In this document: piece by piece, positions 9,539-22,674 of the stretch
How positions within the stretch are numbered: the first letter of the stretch is position 1
Layout: every line of letters starts with the position of its first letter
Source: Gautieria morchelliformis
Lineage: Eukaryota > Basidiomycota > Agaricomycetes > Gomphales > Gomphaceae
Assembly: GCA_015179125.1 (NCBI GenBank)
Contig: WHVA01000376.1
Coordinates: forward strand, 50,862 to 114,861
Direction of reading: 5' to 3'
DNA: 64,000 nt
The notes under the pieces: generated by a model
What the model was told of the DNA's origin: nothing
Seen by the model: only the letters and a program-made list of their open reading frames with translations
The model's database searches: none
Made by a program: the position numbers and the translations under genes

Positions 9539-12500
9539 ATGGATTTTTTATTCAAATCCGACGTAGAAACTCCCATTCCCGTATCTATTTATGTCGATGA
9601 TGATGGAGTGGACGAAGCATTACTTAACAAAGATGTTTGGAACTCCTTGGACAAGCCTCTTGAGGACAGACTCGCACTCTCGGTAACTTCATCGCCCCCG
9701 AACCAGAAACGTAAACAGGAATCTCATTGGCTGACGTCTCTCATTTGCTGGACCAGACCGAGTGCAGATGTAAGTCCACTTCAAAGCTCACGGTCATTAC
9801 AATGACCTACCGGTTCACGTACTAGCTTCCTGGTCTTGGAATCCCCAGCAAATGGCTAGACAGCTATCCTGGACTATTCGACAACGTTTCACGTGACATC
9901 GAAGTTACACCTCGTAACCCACACTTTACGCACATCATCACGCCTGTACAACCCGTGCTCCTTTCCGAGATACTTCTCATTGCCGAGTCTCGAAGCTCAT
10001 ACGAATTTTCTCTGAATTCTCAAGATAAACTCCTTACTGCCCTTTGCAGTGGTTCAAGACTGTTCCGACAAGGGTCAACCATAATTCTTCCTGCTAAAAG
10101 AGATGTCTTACATACGAACGGGCGCGATAGACCCGAGATCACGACTCGAGACCCAGATGGTCTCGTGCATCGTTTCCGTGTGCTCATGACTGAGCCGACC
10201 CTCCAAGGCTTTGCGCGGCATGATTTGACTCACTTTATTATTACACCCAGCGCAGAAGATCCGCAGGCTGATTTCGTAAATGGCGACACTTACTCGCCCG
10301 CAGACAGCGAAGGAACGAGTGCACTTTTGAGCGAGAGCGACACCGAAGCACTGGAGATTGATGAAAATTTTCTAGCCAGTGGTCTCATAGACTCAATACA
10401 TCAGGGGACACACATGTTCACTCCCAACGGCACATTGGATGACACAACCCATGGAGTGCACGGACAGCTCAGCCCCCCACTATCTGACCCACGACGGCCG
10501 ATATCTGGTTTACCATCGCTAATACTCCAAGCAACCCCGTTCTCAGCTCCCATTTCTCACAGCCCCGCACCATTTGATGCTGAATGTTGTGTCTTTTTGA
10601 AGACGTCCGATCTCAGTCGCATTGGAATGTTTAATGGTGATTGGGTTCGTCTTCACCAAGCCACTGGGCCGTTCACGACTCTGATTCATCCAGGGAGTAA
10701 TAGGTGATGCTAGGCATTCTGAACTTCGTTTAACCCGCATATTTTCCCGTGATGAGTTGGCGGGCAGGTGAAATACTGTTTATTTCTCCTGATGCCACGT
10801 TTGGATAAAGCGATACATCCAGTACAGCCTCAGAAGCACAAGCTTCGCCTGTTTTAATGTCAAACTTACAAATATCTCCCCCACAACCGGGACCATTTTC
10901 AATTTCAATCCGCTCGTCCCTTTTTGGATCACACAGCCCACCCATACCTGTTGCCCGTGTCGTGACTGTGGCTCGCGTTGCGTCGCCGTATTCCAATGAC
11001 CGTGCCTATCAGCCCTTCTTTCTCCATGCACTGAAGGGTTATTTTGACAATCAAAAGCGCCTAGTCAAAGAGGGGGATCTCATCGCTGTGGCCATACAAC
11101 CTGAATTGGCGAGACTGTGGCATGGACGCGAACCAGAGGAACTAACAAAACAAGAGCACACAGACGTTCCCGAGGACAACGTCGAGCTCTTGAGTTGCAA
11201 GTCAGTGTTGTCCTCATAATTCCCAAATTCTTCAATTCCCAAATGGTCTCTCTTGTATAGGTTGCCCTTCGTGTCAGAGACCCCTAATGGTGTGGTGTTT
11301 TTTAAGATCACCAATTTGGAGTACGACATCATGAACACCGGACAGGCTAGCATGTCTCCTGATCAATACATGGCTGCAACAATGGGGGAACTGGGCTGCT
11401 GGGTTGATACCCAAATTACCCAAATGGTACAGACTGGCATGGAGCATTCCAGAGTACCTGACGTTACATCCTACTTGGGGGTCGGTAAGAGCTGACGAGT
11501 TCATTCCCTTCCTCCATCTCTGTTCCTCATTTAAATTACAGACGGTCCCTCTCCATTGTGTAATCTCTCCTTTTTCGATGTCCCGGAACCGCTGGTGAAA
11601 CTTCGAGATCTGACAGAAGCAGCGCTGTATCCGTCCGCTTTGGATTTTAATCTTCAACTGTCTGTATTGTTGAAAGGTTCTCGCGGTATTGGCAAGTTCA
11701 CTGCCGCATCATGGGTTGCACGATCTCTTGGCATTCATATGTTAGAAGTACGTACATCTGCGTAAACTGCTCTGCTTAACTGAATTCTATGACTGCCTAG
11801 ATCAACTGCTTCGACATCATAGGAGAAAATGATGTTCAGACGGAGGGGACGCTCCGAGCTCGTTTTGATAGTGCTGCTTCTTGTGCCCCGTGTGTCCTCA
11901 CCTTGCGTCACATTGACGCGCTGGCCCGAACTACGCAAGTCTTGGAGACCGGCAAAGGTCAGTCACTGACCCGTACCGTCTGCCACTCGATCGATTGCAG
12001 CCTGATGTTCGGTTTTCAGAGCCATCTATAGCCAGTGCTCTTCAGGAGAGCATTCTGGAACTTGCTCGTCACCGGAAGTTGACCGGGTACCCCGTGATTG
12101 TTGTAGGAACCACTAGCGATCCTGAACGCATTCCTGCTAGTGTCCTTGCTTGCTTCAAGCATGAAGTTGCTTTTGAGGTAAGATATGCGACCTAAGAAGG
12201 CCGTGTCTTACCGACTTTCTAGGCACCGGCAGAATTGGAACGGTTGGAAATTCTGACTCAACTACTGGTGGATGTGCCTCGGGCCCCGGATGTTTCTATT
12301 AAAGCCATTGCTACACAGACTGCCGCGATGGTCGCCGCAGATTTGGCGAACCTGGTGACTTTAACCCGATCAATATCTCTTAAACGGGTAATGTCTTCAT
12401 TGTATGTATCTGTATCTCTTCCGCCGTTGCATTTATCCATGCGTCCTAGCCATGACCAGCCGATCACCGAACAAGATATCACCAAAGCGGGTGTGATGCT

Positions 12501-13769
12501 TACCTCGAACGACTTTGAGTCCGGACTCTCCGCAGCAAGGCTGTCCTTTTCGGAAAGTATAGGAGCGCCACAGATACCAAGCGTGTCTTGGGATGATGTT
12601 GGTGGACTAGCCACTGTCAAATCAGATATTTTGGACACCATTCAGCTCCCTCTGGAGCATCCTGAATTTTTTGCAGACGGTCTCAAGAAAAGGTCAGGTG
12701 AGCAACTTAATTACTGTAGGGCTCAGTCGAGTCGGGCTCACCTCGCTCAAGGCATTCTGCTATACGGCCCACCTGGCACTGGGAAGACGCTCCTCGCGAA
12801 GGCTGTCGCAACGTCATGTTCACTCAATTTCTTTTCTGTCAAGGGACCAGAATTACTAAACATGTATATTGGAGAGTCGGAGGCCAATGTGCGGCGAGTT
12901 TTCCAACGTGCGCGCGACGCAAAACCATGTGTTATTTTCTTCGATGAGCTCGACTCTGTTGCTCCAAAACGTGGAAACCACGGTGATTCTGGTGGTGTTA
13001 TGGATCGCATTGTATCGCAGTTACTTGCGGAATTAGATGGAATGGCCGATGGGAAAAACGGCAGTGATGTATTCGTCATCGGTGCCACAAACCGCCCAGA
13101 TTTATTAGACGCGGCCTTGCTTCGACCTGGAAGGTGGCCAACCCATTTTACTCTTCATTCACATTGTTGACATATTGTATTAGGTTTGACCGGATGCTTT
13201 ATCTAGGCGTGAGCGACAGTCACGAAGCCCAATACAACATCCTTCAAGCTCTGACCCGCAAATTCCGCCGTGACCCTGGGCTTGATCTGATGGACATCGC
13301 ATTGCAATGCCCCTTCAACTACACAGGCGCCGATTTCTACGCTCTCTGCTCTGACGCAATGCTGAAGGCAATGTCCCGCAAGGCCAAGGAAGTCGAAATG
13401 AAGATTGGTGAGTTTGTAGAGGAGGATCATGTCGACCTCATGCTCAAGCTCCCTTGCGTTGTAGCCGAGCTCAACCGACGCCCTCCACCATACGAGCATC
13501 CACATCCGATAACCCCACAGTACTACCTCGCAGAGTTAGCCACGGAGCTGGAAATTGAAGTTCTTGTTGCGCACGGTGACTTTGAAGAAGCTTTGCGAGA
13601 ACTTGTCCCGAGTGTTAGTCACAGCGAAATGGCCCATTACGCTGCGGTTCAGCAGCGATTTGCCAATGATACTATCAATTCGGACAAGCAGGGGAAACGT
13701 GGGCGTGAACTTTTGACAGCAGAAGTCGAGCACAAGACAGACAAGGGAAAGGGAAGAGCCTTCCCCTGA
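9539..13769 (+). CDS. PEX6: peroxin-6, AAA ATPase of the PEX5 export complex
   Basis: About twelve exons from [10 protein letters not shown] at 9539 to the TGA at 13767-13769; product about 1,200 residues, normal for fungal Pex6. The N-terminal region has the family stretch VTVARVASP...DRAYQ, and later [27 protein letters not shown]. The D1 ATPase is degenerate: its Walker A reads GSRGIGKF, lacking the Thr/Ser. The D2 ATPase is intact, with SWDDVGGL, Walker A GPPGTGKT, Walker B VIFFDELD and sensor [19 protein letters not shown]. The C-terminal [13 protein letters not shown] follows. Pex6 with Pex1 pulls ubiquitinated Pex5 from the peroxisome membrane. An apparent frame break near 10700 disappears with a 49-base intron (10645-10693, GDW to [13 protein letters not shown]). 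It is divergent from ERG1. Confidence 0.93.
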
Positions 13770-13793
13770 AACAAATCAAGACTCAGCTTATTC

Positions 13794-13799
13794 AATAAA
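13794..13799 (+). terminator. AATAAA polyadenylation-type signal after PEX6
   Basis: AATAAA 25 bases after the PEX6 stop, inside the 138-base convergent gap to the PhoD-like gene. Confidence 0.35.
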
Positions 13800-13907
13800 A
13801 TGGTCGGGAGGTTGCAGTAATCTAGCCATTAATAGAATAATAACACAGGGTATCATTGAGGTGCCGTGTATGTAGAACACCATAGACCCAGAGAACAGAA
13901 TGCATCT

Positions 13908-16614
13908 TTAGAACCACTTGGCAGGAGACAATCCTATTTTGCCTAGTGCACCCTTGAGGCCTCGCGTGATTTGGGTACCCAGAGCATTAGATGATTTTAA
14001 CTTAACGGGCTCTCCAATAATCGTATGCCTAATTAAAGATAAAATCAGGAACCCAGAAGAGCTCGGGGAGAGTACGAAACACCAACCGCCATTCAGTTCG
14101 TCCGTTGATAAGAACTTCTAATTTAAGAATTGGCTTCTGTCTGTCCGTTGTGTCGATCTCAAAAGCCGACCTAGATTTCCCAATGTCAGATGAAGCGATC
14201 GATAAGATTCCGATATATCCTCTCACCATTTATAATTACCCAGCGGCAAATATTTCAGCACTCGTTCTTTTGGTACCATTTCGACCTCATGTCGAACAAC
14301 CTCCTGACCAGTCTCGTCCACATCGACTCTCTGAACCCGTTTCTCGAAGAAGGTTTTACTACGACTCCGCAGTGTCCGAACAATTGGAATGTAAAACCTG
14401 ATCAGGACACAACAATCAGTCAGATATAAGGTACAGACGTAAAAGGAGTTATGGGTATCGCACGCAGAGAAAGGGCTGGTGCTAAACTCTACAACTTTGC
14501 CGCCTAGAAACTCGATTGCCGCAAACTCATGTCTGTCCCCTGACAGCACAAAAACATTGGGGATTGTGTCGAGGACCGTCAGGAGCGCGTCACGTTCATC
14601 GAGGTACGCCGCCCATGAATCGACCTGCGCATCGTGGCTCCAAAGGGAGTTGAAAGGAACAGAAGAGACAATAAATTTGAACGTGGTGGTGGTGTTGACC
14701 TAGAGACCAGAAGATGAGACAAAAGACGCAGCATTTTAGAAAGAAAGCATACCCGATCCAACCACTCATAAAGTGCGGAGAGTTGTGGCTCGCCTAGCAT
14801 GGATTTTTTTTCGCCTTCCTGAGTAATTTCTCCAGACCTATACAGACGAGTGTCCAGTACAAAGAAGGCCACATCTCCGTACCTTAATGGCTCGTCGAAT
14901 GGTGTCAGAGGCGTAGGAAGGGTACGGTCGGCGTACCTAAACTCGTAATAATTCCCACCTTTGATAATGGGATCATAATTACCCTGACCGTTGTAAGAAT
15001 AGTAGGCCGAGGCAGCATTCGGAAATGGCTCTGTCGACGCGTTCGACTGTCCAATGAAATTATTTATGATTTCCTGGATAATCCATAGGCTAAGCGAAGT
15101 TCCATCTTTTGACGGACAGCGTGCGTGACTCACATGATCATCGTAAATATTGAGGATTGCTTGGAGATTATAATCAGTATCGGATCAAAAGATGAGTCAA
15201 GTACTCACGTAGTCGCTCGTAAACTTTACGGAAACTAGGACTATCATAGGTTCTCCGATATAAACGTCGGTACATCTCAATGTCGTTGCCACCATACCAC
15301 GGCACTTCGGCGTATATGAAATCCCCCAATAGGAGCATGAACTCTGTATGTGCTATCGACGGATCCGACAGCAAAACTGATGCAGGCGATGGGGTGGGCA
15401 AGGACACCGACGTAGAGTCATTCATGTCAGCTGAAACCACTTTACCCGATGTGCTGGGAATTTCTTGTGACATAGCTTCTTCGCTTGATATTGTGTTATC
15501 GTTGACAGGTGCCTGAGGTTGTGCTTCAGCGACAGGATCGGGTGGTTCAGTAGCCGTGACGACATGCGGAGTACCTCCGTTGTCCGAGGGCCAGATATAG
15601 TCGGAGAGTAGATCGAAGCCCCTGATGCGATCTCCGTTGAACGGAAGGTAGGGAAAGTTGGGCAACATGCAGCTGGACACGACAAATTTGAAATGATTTC
15701 CAGTCGCCAAACGCGGATCTGGAAACGTGCGGAAAGGAATAGGACTACTGGGGTACGGCAAATGGGTCGAATTTTTGTAGGCAAGGCGATCTGGACAGAG
15801 ACTTTAAGTATTCCAGCGGAGTGGAAGAAACTTCATGGCACACATTCGTAACTTGTACTTGGCCAAAGTCCTCCAATTCTTCCGACCCCAACCCAGTCGG
15901 TTTCATTACGAAGATACACGACTGGCCCATTCTTCCACACCACTGTCGAAGTAGCGCTCCCTATAGCAGTTTCCCTCCAGACGATCCGGAGGGCGCCCTG
16001 ATCTGCTTCAGGCCACCTTACAATGACTTTTGCACCGTCTGGGTCTACAGCGCCTAACCGGGTAAAGATAAGAGACGATGCAGGTTCACGGGAGGGCTGC
16101 GTCACAAAATCGAGAGTGCCCAGAAGAAGTAATGTGTTGATGAGGAGAACAATACTGCGAAGACCCAAAGAGGACGTGGGGAGGGAGAGCGCCAAAGTGG
16201 ATAGTGTACCATGAGGTGGTTTCTGTTAGAGTAACTCAGCCAGCCTGGCCAAAGCTAGTGATACATGAGTGTCAACTTACAGGAGACGACACTGCTTGCC
16301 TCGTGTCGCCGTTTTCAGACAAGTCCTGGACATCCTTTTCGGCAGTGTCTGTGGCTAGCTCCTCAAACTTTACTGTCGGAGAACTTGTGGGCTGGCTGAA
16401 GATAGCAGTTATCCATGTCCCAAGGTACAAGGCATATAAAACTGGAATGGAAAACGTAAGGCGTGGGGAGGGGATCTAATAGGAATACATTAGTGTATAC
16501 ATAGCAACTTAGGGTCATGATGTTTGAACTGACCACTCTGAGATAGACCCAAACGATAACTCTGAATGAGTTGCTTGCGAGCGTTTGGGCATCCCAATAT
16601 CTCGCAAGACCCAT
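13908..16614 (-). CDS. PhoD-like metallophosphatase with N-terminal membrane segments
   Basis: Minus strand from MGLARYWDAQTL at 16614. The N-terminus has hydrophobic segments (about SIPVLYALYLGTWITAIF and SIVLLINTLLLLGTL) separated by a short loop. A fibronectin-like stretch (SLIFTRLGAVDPDGAKVIVRW) comes next, then the PhoD catalytic domain: FVVSSCMLPN, LLLGDFIYAEVPWYGG, NIYDDHE (formed across an intron), VAFFVLDTR and LSGDRHEFAA. These Asp/His residues are the expected metal ligands of the calcineurin-like/PhoD fold. The C-terminus uses a last intron with donor GTTGGT to reach TIIGEPVKLKSSN...GLSPAKWF and a TAA at 13908. PhoD enzymes hydrolyse phosphate mono- or diesters; the substrate here is unknown. 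A Ser/Thr/Pro-rich insert (about 15340-15560) interrupts the domain. Membrane association is inferred. Confidence 0.82.
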
Positions 16615-16743
16615 CTTGGGCTATTTCGAATGTGAGACTGGCGAGCAAGACGACGTCACCAGGAGGTTTGGGCTTTTATCTACTGAATTCGGCAAAATCC
16701 GGAATCGGCGCTTAGCTGTAAATTTCAGCAACGCCCAGCCTCA
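16615..16743. promoter_or_regulatory. 129-base divergent promoter between the PhoD-like gene and GAR1
   Basis: Start codons at 16614 (minus) and 16744 (plus) leave 129 bases. No TATA box is obvious. Shared control is possible but not shown. Confidence 0.4.
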
Positions 16744-17595
16744 ATGAGCAGAGGTGGATTCCGCGGAAGCACTGCAGGACGTGGACGTGGAGGAGGAGGC
16801 GGTGGTGGTGAGTTGCTGCTTTAATCAAATTACCTTGATTTCATGTTTTGCACAGGAGGATTTCGTGGGGGCAGAGGTGGATTTCAGCGAGACATTGGAC
16901 CTCCCGACACTGTTTTGGGTGAGAGCAATTCTTCTTGTCACACTTCAACGCTATCAACCCTGGAGTTCCTGATAGAAATGGGCTCCTTTATCCATGCGGT
17001 GGAAGATGAGATGCTTTGCTCGTCCCTTATGCCCGACAAGGTCCCGTATTTCAATGCCCCAATATACCTGCAAAACAAATCCGTGATCGGAAAGGTCGAC
17101 GAAATATTAGGACCAATCAACGAGGTTTACTTTTCCATCAAAATGGGTGAAGGCATGGTTGCCAGCAGTTTCAAAAAGGGTGACAAAGTTTACATTGGAG
17201 GCGACAAGCTACTACCAGTAGAAAGGTTTTTGCCTAAGCCAAAGATTGCGGGAAAAGGTGCGGTCGGTCTGCTGAAAAAAATACATAATGCCTGCTAATC
17301 TAGCTATTTGATTGCAGTGGAAAGTAAGGAGGCGGATAGCAAGAGATATTCATTGGCACTAACAATGATTTTAGAACGCGGACGAGGCGGCGCACGCGGG
17401 ACACGTGGAGGAGGACGTGGCGGACCACCAGGGCGTGGTTTTCAGCGAGGTGGTGGACGTGGGGCGCCACGGGGCGGACGAGGCTTTGGAGATTCGCGAG
17501 GCCGAGGGGGCTCGCGAGGGGGCGACCGCGGATGGGGGCGCGGTGGCGGTGGCGGTGGTTTCTCCGGTGGGAGAGGACGGGGGAGAGGTGGATAG
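16744..17595 (+). CDS. GAR1: H/ACA snoRNP protein Gar1
   Basis: Four exons from [19 protein letters not shown] at 16744 to the TAG at 17593-17595. The core reads [13 protein letters not shown]...[35 protein letters not shown], then [23 protein letters not shown]. This is the Gar1 six-stranded barrel that contacts Cbf5 (dyskerin) in H/ACA snoRNPs, which pseudouridylate rRNA in the nucleolus. Both ends are RGG-rich, as in the family. Introns lie at about 16807-16855, 16920-16975 and 17256-17374. The second RGG block is very GC-rich, which generates long shadow ORFs such as a proline-rich one on the minus strand. Confidence 0.95.
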
Positions 17596-17911
17596 TCTTG
17601 TTGCAGGTTTTTATGCTGTGTATGCTGGCTGGACGTCCCAGTGTCGATTCTGTAACTTAGTAGAGAATATTTGTTTGTCATCCAGATCATGGTCCAACAT
17701 TGTCTTGCTGCATCGACGCAGGGCAGACCCGCACCATGTGGCCAGCGGTTGAGTACTACCCGCCACTGATAAACCTCAGTGGAAATCGGCTCGGATTAGG
17801 GCTGCGCGTAGATGTAAATATCTGTAAAATAAGCGCTACATGTGAGAACAGCCACAAACCTAACCTAGATCAGGCCTGTCGGGATCAGGTAATTCGGGGT
17901 TTTCCGACATA
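17596..17911. other. intergenic region between GAR1 and GPI1
   Basis: Probable 3' UTR of GAR1 and promoter of GPI1; no ORF, RNA gene or repeat is recognised. Confidence 0.4.
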
Positions 17912-20350
17912 ATGTGCACAACGATATTTTATCCTCTAAATCTACATCTAATAGGATATATCTATGGTTGGAATGTTTCGAAGTCTACTTTGTGTATTGC
18001 CGGCATCATTCAGCGCGATTCGGTACAACTGTCTCTCTCTGCGCGTTTTCTATCTGAAGGTCCCCTGGAAATGTCCAGCGCGAACAAGCTCAAACAATCC
18101 TGAAGCACGCATCAGCAACTCATGGCTGGAAAAGGCTCATCACAGCTCCTGACATGGAGCCTAGGTTACTAGGCCAATGCCTCTCTAATACAACAATATT
18201 CCCCAAAATAACCATCGACACCATCCCCGGCGATAACTTGAAGTGAGCTGTCATTTCCCATAATTATGAGCTTTGTATAATCCTTAGGAGTCAGATGGTG
18301 TTTTATATTTTATTTCCAACCAGAGCTAAGCCGAATGCGTTTCTTCTCAATCGAGCCACTCGAACTCGATGTGACGCTTCTGTCAACCTCTGCGGACGAC
18401 GGGGATGTGATCTCGAGACGCATTCGAACTCTCTATGATGCAGATTTCTCAAGGCAGCTGCGGTCTATCACCCCGTCAACTCCCAGTCTCCCGATTGATA
18501 CTGTATGACAGCTGCTATGTACTGAACCACGCTGATATGAATTGATGTCGCAGATGAATCTTGCACATGATCTGTCTCATATTGTACAACGTGTTGCGAC
18601 TGGTCGCCAGAGTGATGCTCCGCGAACGACGTCGAGTAATCTTTGGTTATCGCTCTGTGAGGTCTACCTCTTGCAGTATTTTTTCATGCAGTGCCGACGC
18701 ATGGGAAATCTCTGTGTCTCTGTGCTGTATGGGTTCTGTAACCTCCCCTTACCTTCATTCCAATTCAACAGGACACGACTAAAGGATCTCTCGGCGTGCA
18801 GTGAGCCTCGTTTCTATTCTTTTTCTGGAACAGATGAATTGAAACTACCTTCAGTACAACAGATTGATGTCCGATTGGAACAGGCAATCTTCCTTCCTCA
18901 ACAGTTCCACGTCCTCCAACGTCGTGGTGACAATAGCAATGCGGCTTATTTGTCGGCGCATTATATCAGGTCCGACGATTGAAGTTATCATATCTACCCA
19001 CTCTCATACCTTTTAGTTTTTACAACTGCATTTGGCTTGTGCTCAACGATACAATCGTCGGGGCAGCTTTCGGAACGTTCTTGCTTGAAAACAGCACATT
19101 GCTAGGACATCTGCTCCACGAATATGCCAATGTAAACAGTTTACTGTACACCTTCATCCGTATGCGTGCTCACATTTAATGTCAAGTGGCTCACAGTCAC
19201 GCTAGTCCGCAATGCTCTCGTCTGGTTGGATCACTGGCCAGCCGGATTAAAGCTCAATACTGAACTGAGTCGCTTTTTGTGTCTTTGTTTCATGTCATTG
19301 ACGGATATTTGGGGAAGTGAGTACAGAGAGTGCTTACCCTATGAGTTCATAGTTCTCGCAGGAAATAGTTCCTCACTAGAACCTACAGGTGGCTTAGACC
19401 TTTTCGCCCCTCACTTCCCCGCCATTCTCAGTGTATTAGGCATCACGGGTCGTTTTGGAATGACGATGATCCTTTCTTTGCTTTCCGACCTTTTGAGCAT
19501 TTTGACCGGTCACTTATATTTGTCCTATCTGATTGCCACGGTGATATTCAGTCGCCAGCTGAGCATAGCACACTCCCTCTGGAATCTCTTTCGAGGTCAG
19601 AACCCCTGGTATTTTTTCCACACTTGATTTTCAGTGCGGACCAACCACAGGCAAACGACATAACGTGTTACGGGATCGCACTGACTCCTGGGACTATGAC
19701 ATTGATCAGCTTCTATTGGGCACAATTCTTTTCACTTTAGTAGCGTTCTTGCTTCCGACGGTTCTGGTTTATTATGCGCTCTTTGCATTGGTAGGCGCAT
19801 GTCAATTCATACCCTCCCGTGGGCTGAGTACGATTTACAGGCACGGGTCGTTATTATTCTGCTTCACGCATCTCTGGAAACTGTCCTCGCTTTCATGAAT
19901 CATTTCCCGTTATTCGCCATGATGTTGCGTGCTAAAGATCCATCCCGTTTACCTGGTATAGACGCATCGCCAACTACCTTTCACCGTTGCTGATCGTCCA
20001 TCATAGGAGGCGTCTACCTCGACGTAACAGGGCCAGGAGTCGGCAAGGTAGTCCTTCGGGTCAGATTCCATCTTGCTGTGGTGAATTGTCTTGATAATCT
20101 TGCTATAGAACCTTCCTATCTCAATTTCGCGGATATTTTTTCAACATTGTGGGTATATTTATACATCCATGACATCTAACCGATGCGTCTTTCTACAGTA
20201 TTGGTATGGTCAAGACTTTCGGCCCATTATCATCCATTGCGCTTGCTACGTTGTCTAGTGACGGGAACCCCACTCACCCAAATCTCTCGCTACAGTATTC
20301 GATACAGCATGGTCCGAAAAATGCCGACAAATGAAAGCAGTAAACTCTGA
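17912..20350 (+). CDS. GPI1: GPI-GlcNAc transferase subunit (Gpi1/PIG-Q)
   Basis: Start at 17912 (MCTTIFYPLNLHLIGYIYGWNVSKSTL). An intron at about 18032-18078 joins IIQRDS to REQAQTILKHASATHGWKRL. The next intron ends at GAGTCAG and gives IFYFQPELSRMRFFSIEPLELD, so apparent frame changes here are introns. Further exons carry IQQIDVRLEQAIFLP, ALVWLDHWPAGLKLNTELSRF, FGMTMILSLLSDLLSILTGH and [34 protein letters not shown]. These motifs are typical of PIG-Q. The protein is polytopic in the ER membrane and stabilises the complex adding GlcNAc to phosphatidylinositol, the first step of GPI-anchor synthesis. The C-terminus (about LSAHYHPLRLLRCLVTG...SSKL, stop 20348-20350) is less certain. It is convergent with the Sae2-like gene, 113 bases apart. 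Confidence 0.88.
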
Positions 20351-20463
20351 ACAAAACAAATTAGTGGAGTGTACCGTAATTATGTTCTCATGTTCGTCTT
20401 CGGTACCGTCCATTACTGGAACTGAAGGCGGTCAGATTATAAACTAAAGAAGAGTGTAGACAC

Positions 20464-22674
20464 TCACTTAGCCTCCGCTTCAACACGTTCAAACTTGTGA
20501 GCATGCATCTCATCTGCACGACGATTGATGTCTTTCACCGTCGGCGTATCTGGGAATTCAATCTTCCTAGACTCTGTCTCAGAACAAGCCAATGTAAAGG
20601 AGCAGTTCACACACCAGAAATCTGGAGGTGTGTTGGGTGGTGCCCAATTATGGCGGTGCCGGGAAATGCTTTGTTTATGATCTCCAACAGCCTTGGTGTG
20701 CACCCTTGCGGACGGGGACGACATGGACATCTTGTTCTCGTACCTACATGGCCGGGTTGCATGCTGATTTTTGTTGGAGGAAGGTGATTTCCACAAGGGC
20801 GCTTGAAGACGAGGAGGAAGAGGACCTACGGCCTCGTAGTACTAGAAACTGTTTCTCAGCACTGGAAGATGTGCCGAACGTAAATAAGTGAACGAACGCC
20901 TCGGCAGCACTCGCAATCGCCAGCTTCCAACCTTCTTCTCTTATCCCTATCCCGCACGACACCATCATATTGAAAATCTAGCCCGTCATTTTTATCCGGG
21001 TCTATCTCAAACTTCCCATTTAGACTCTTGCTAGGAGCTCTACCAAGCAAGGGCCTGAGTTAGCGCAACACGTATAGACAATCTGAGGAGCTCACGCATT
21101 GGCATTAGAGTACCTCCCTCTACCTTTGAATTGCGTATATTCCGCCATGTACCCTTTCTTTGGTTCCTTGTGCAAGACTTTGAGACGTGCAAGCTTCTCA
21201 TCTCGCGTCTGAAAGACAGTGGCTGGAACGCGCGAGGATCCTGCTCTGAAAGGGTCAGAGTCGCCATCATCGTCAGTTTCTTCCGTCGTGCGTTTTCTTT
21301 TTTCCCCGCGACAGAGATGTGGTGAATCCGGGGGGGAGGAATGGTGCCGCGTGAGTGCGTCTGCGTTCGTGCGACGGGGGGTGTCCATGACCAGTATAGT
21401 GTTCGTTCGCCTGATATCGTGACCATTAGCTGGGCTTGGGTGACTAAGTCTGTTCGCAGGTGGAGGCTCGGAAATAGGTTTCGCATTCTTAAGTTTCTGA
21501 CGCTGAAGCAGACGCGTCGGTGTGGTCTGGGGCGTTCTGGTTCGAACGGGAGTATCGGGAGCGAATGCTAGAGATGCAGAACGTCGGAGGGCGGCTACAA
21601 TGAACAGGCGATAAGGTTTGTATTTAATATCAGCATTAAGTTCAAATCTGGGGCATACCATTGGTCTGAGATGCCTCTTCATTTTTTATGATCAACCCTT
21701 CCTGTTTCACAGCCACCAATTTCCTGAAGTGAGCAGTTAATGTATGAGACAAGCTGAGAGCATCCAAATTTACCTAGGTGGACTATCAATTGCGAACACC
21801 TTGGGTTGAGCTCCTTCCTTGGTAACGGCATGCGGCATGTCCTTTGGTGCCCGCAGAGGACTGGGAGACGCCATAGACGATGACTGGGTCAGGCTTTGCT
21901 GTGACAATGGAATTGCACTGCCGAATTCATAAGGATTCTCCCCTTTGTCAGGTGAGGCTGTAGGTCGCGAGGCAAGTAGGGCCTGGTTACGCTGCTGCTG
22001 CTCCCGGAGGAGATTCTGCATCTCCGGCAGAGCCGTTTGTACTTCGTTGCGCCACTTATTTGCCTCTATCGCCTGCCTGTCCGCCTCTAGTCTAGCCAAA
22101 TCACGTTCCTCTCGAAGCCTCGCGGTATCTTCAAGAGCTTCATTCAGGCATTGATGTGTCTCCTCCAATTGCTCTTTCGTCTCCGTGAGCACGGACTGTG
22201 CCTCTTCACCCGCAGTGATGTGCTTGGCGAGCTCGTCTTCAAGTAGGAGAAGTCGAGCATGCGCTTCTGATAGAGCCACTTTCCCACCAGACACCCAAGG
22301 GTCTTCTGAGGTGATGGATGCTTCTGCAGACTCGACACTGTCGAACCCGAGCCGACGAGCAAGTCCATTCCGGCACTGATCTTGTTCGAACAATGTGCGG
22401 CTGAGGTCATCATTGGCACGATTGAGGTGGCTAATCTTTATTAGATAGATTCAGCTGAGAATGCTCGATATGCTAAGATAAACATACCTTCGTATCAAGC
22501 TCTAAAGGACGCGTCCTAACATCATTGCGCTATTTATTAATGATAAGTATAACGAGACTTACTCCGATTCTCTTCCTTAAGTTTCTTATATTTCCTTCTC
22601 AAGTCATCGAGGTGCTTTCGCTGCAAATGTTCATGGAACTCCTCCACGTCGATAACTTCGATGCCAGGTTGCAT
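20464..22674 (-). CDS. DNA-end resection factor, Sae2/CtIP/Ctp1 family
   Basis: Minus strand from MQPGIEVIDVEEFHEHLQRK at 22674. The N-terminal third is a long coiled coil (about SHLNRANDDLSRTLFEQDQ through LEETHQCLNEALEDTARLREERDLARLEADRQ), matching the tetramerising coil of Ctp1/CtIP. A basic, Ser/Pro-rich middle follows. The C-terminus has DKRRRLEAGDCECCRG (the CxxC-type motif of the family), YYEAVGPLPPRLQAPLWKSP, and SISRHRHNWAPPNTPPDFW joined by an intron to KIEFPDTPTVKDINRRA. That last RHR...PPxTPPxFW block is the Mre11-Rad50-Nbs1-activating Sae2/CtIP signature. The product starts resection of double-strand breaks in the nucleus. Six or more introns keep phase. The gene symbol is left open because fungal names differ. 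Upstream MluI-type boxes suit S-phase expression. Confidence 0.85.

Noticed and set aside
10560-10770. Apparent frameshift in PEX6 between [11 protein letters not shown] and [11 protein letters not shown]
   Set aside because: A 49-base GT-AG intron at 10645-10693 joins GDW to [17 protein letters not shown] in phase, so no indel is needed.
17442-17690. Proline-rich minus-strand ORF opposite GAR1
   Set aside because: Direct complement of the RGG repeat codons.
18030-18340. Apparent frameshifts in GPI1 near 18060 and 18335
   Set aside because: Introns at about 18032-18078 and from the GTGAGC at about 18242 to GAGTCAG give a continuous frame (IIQRDS/REQAQTIL and IFYFQPELSRMRFF).
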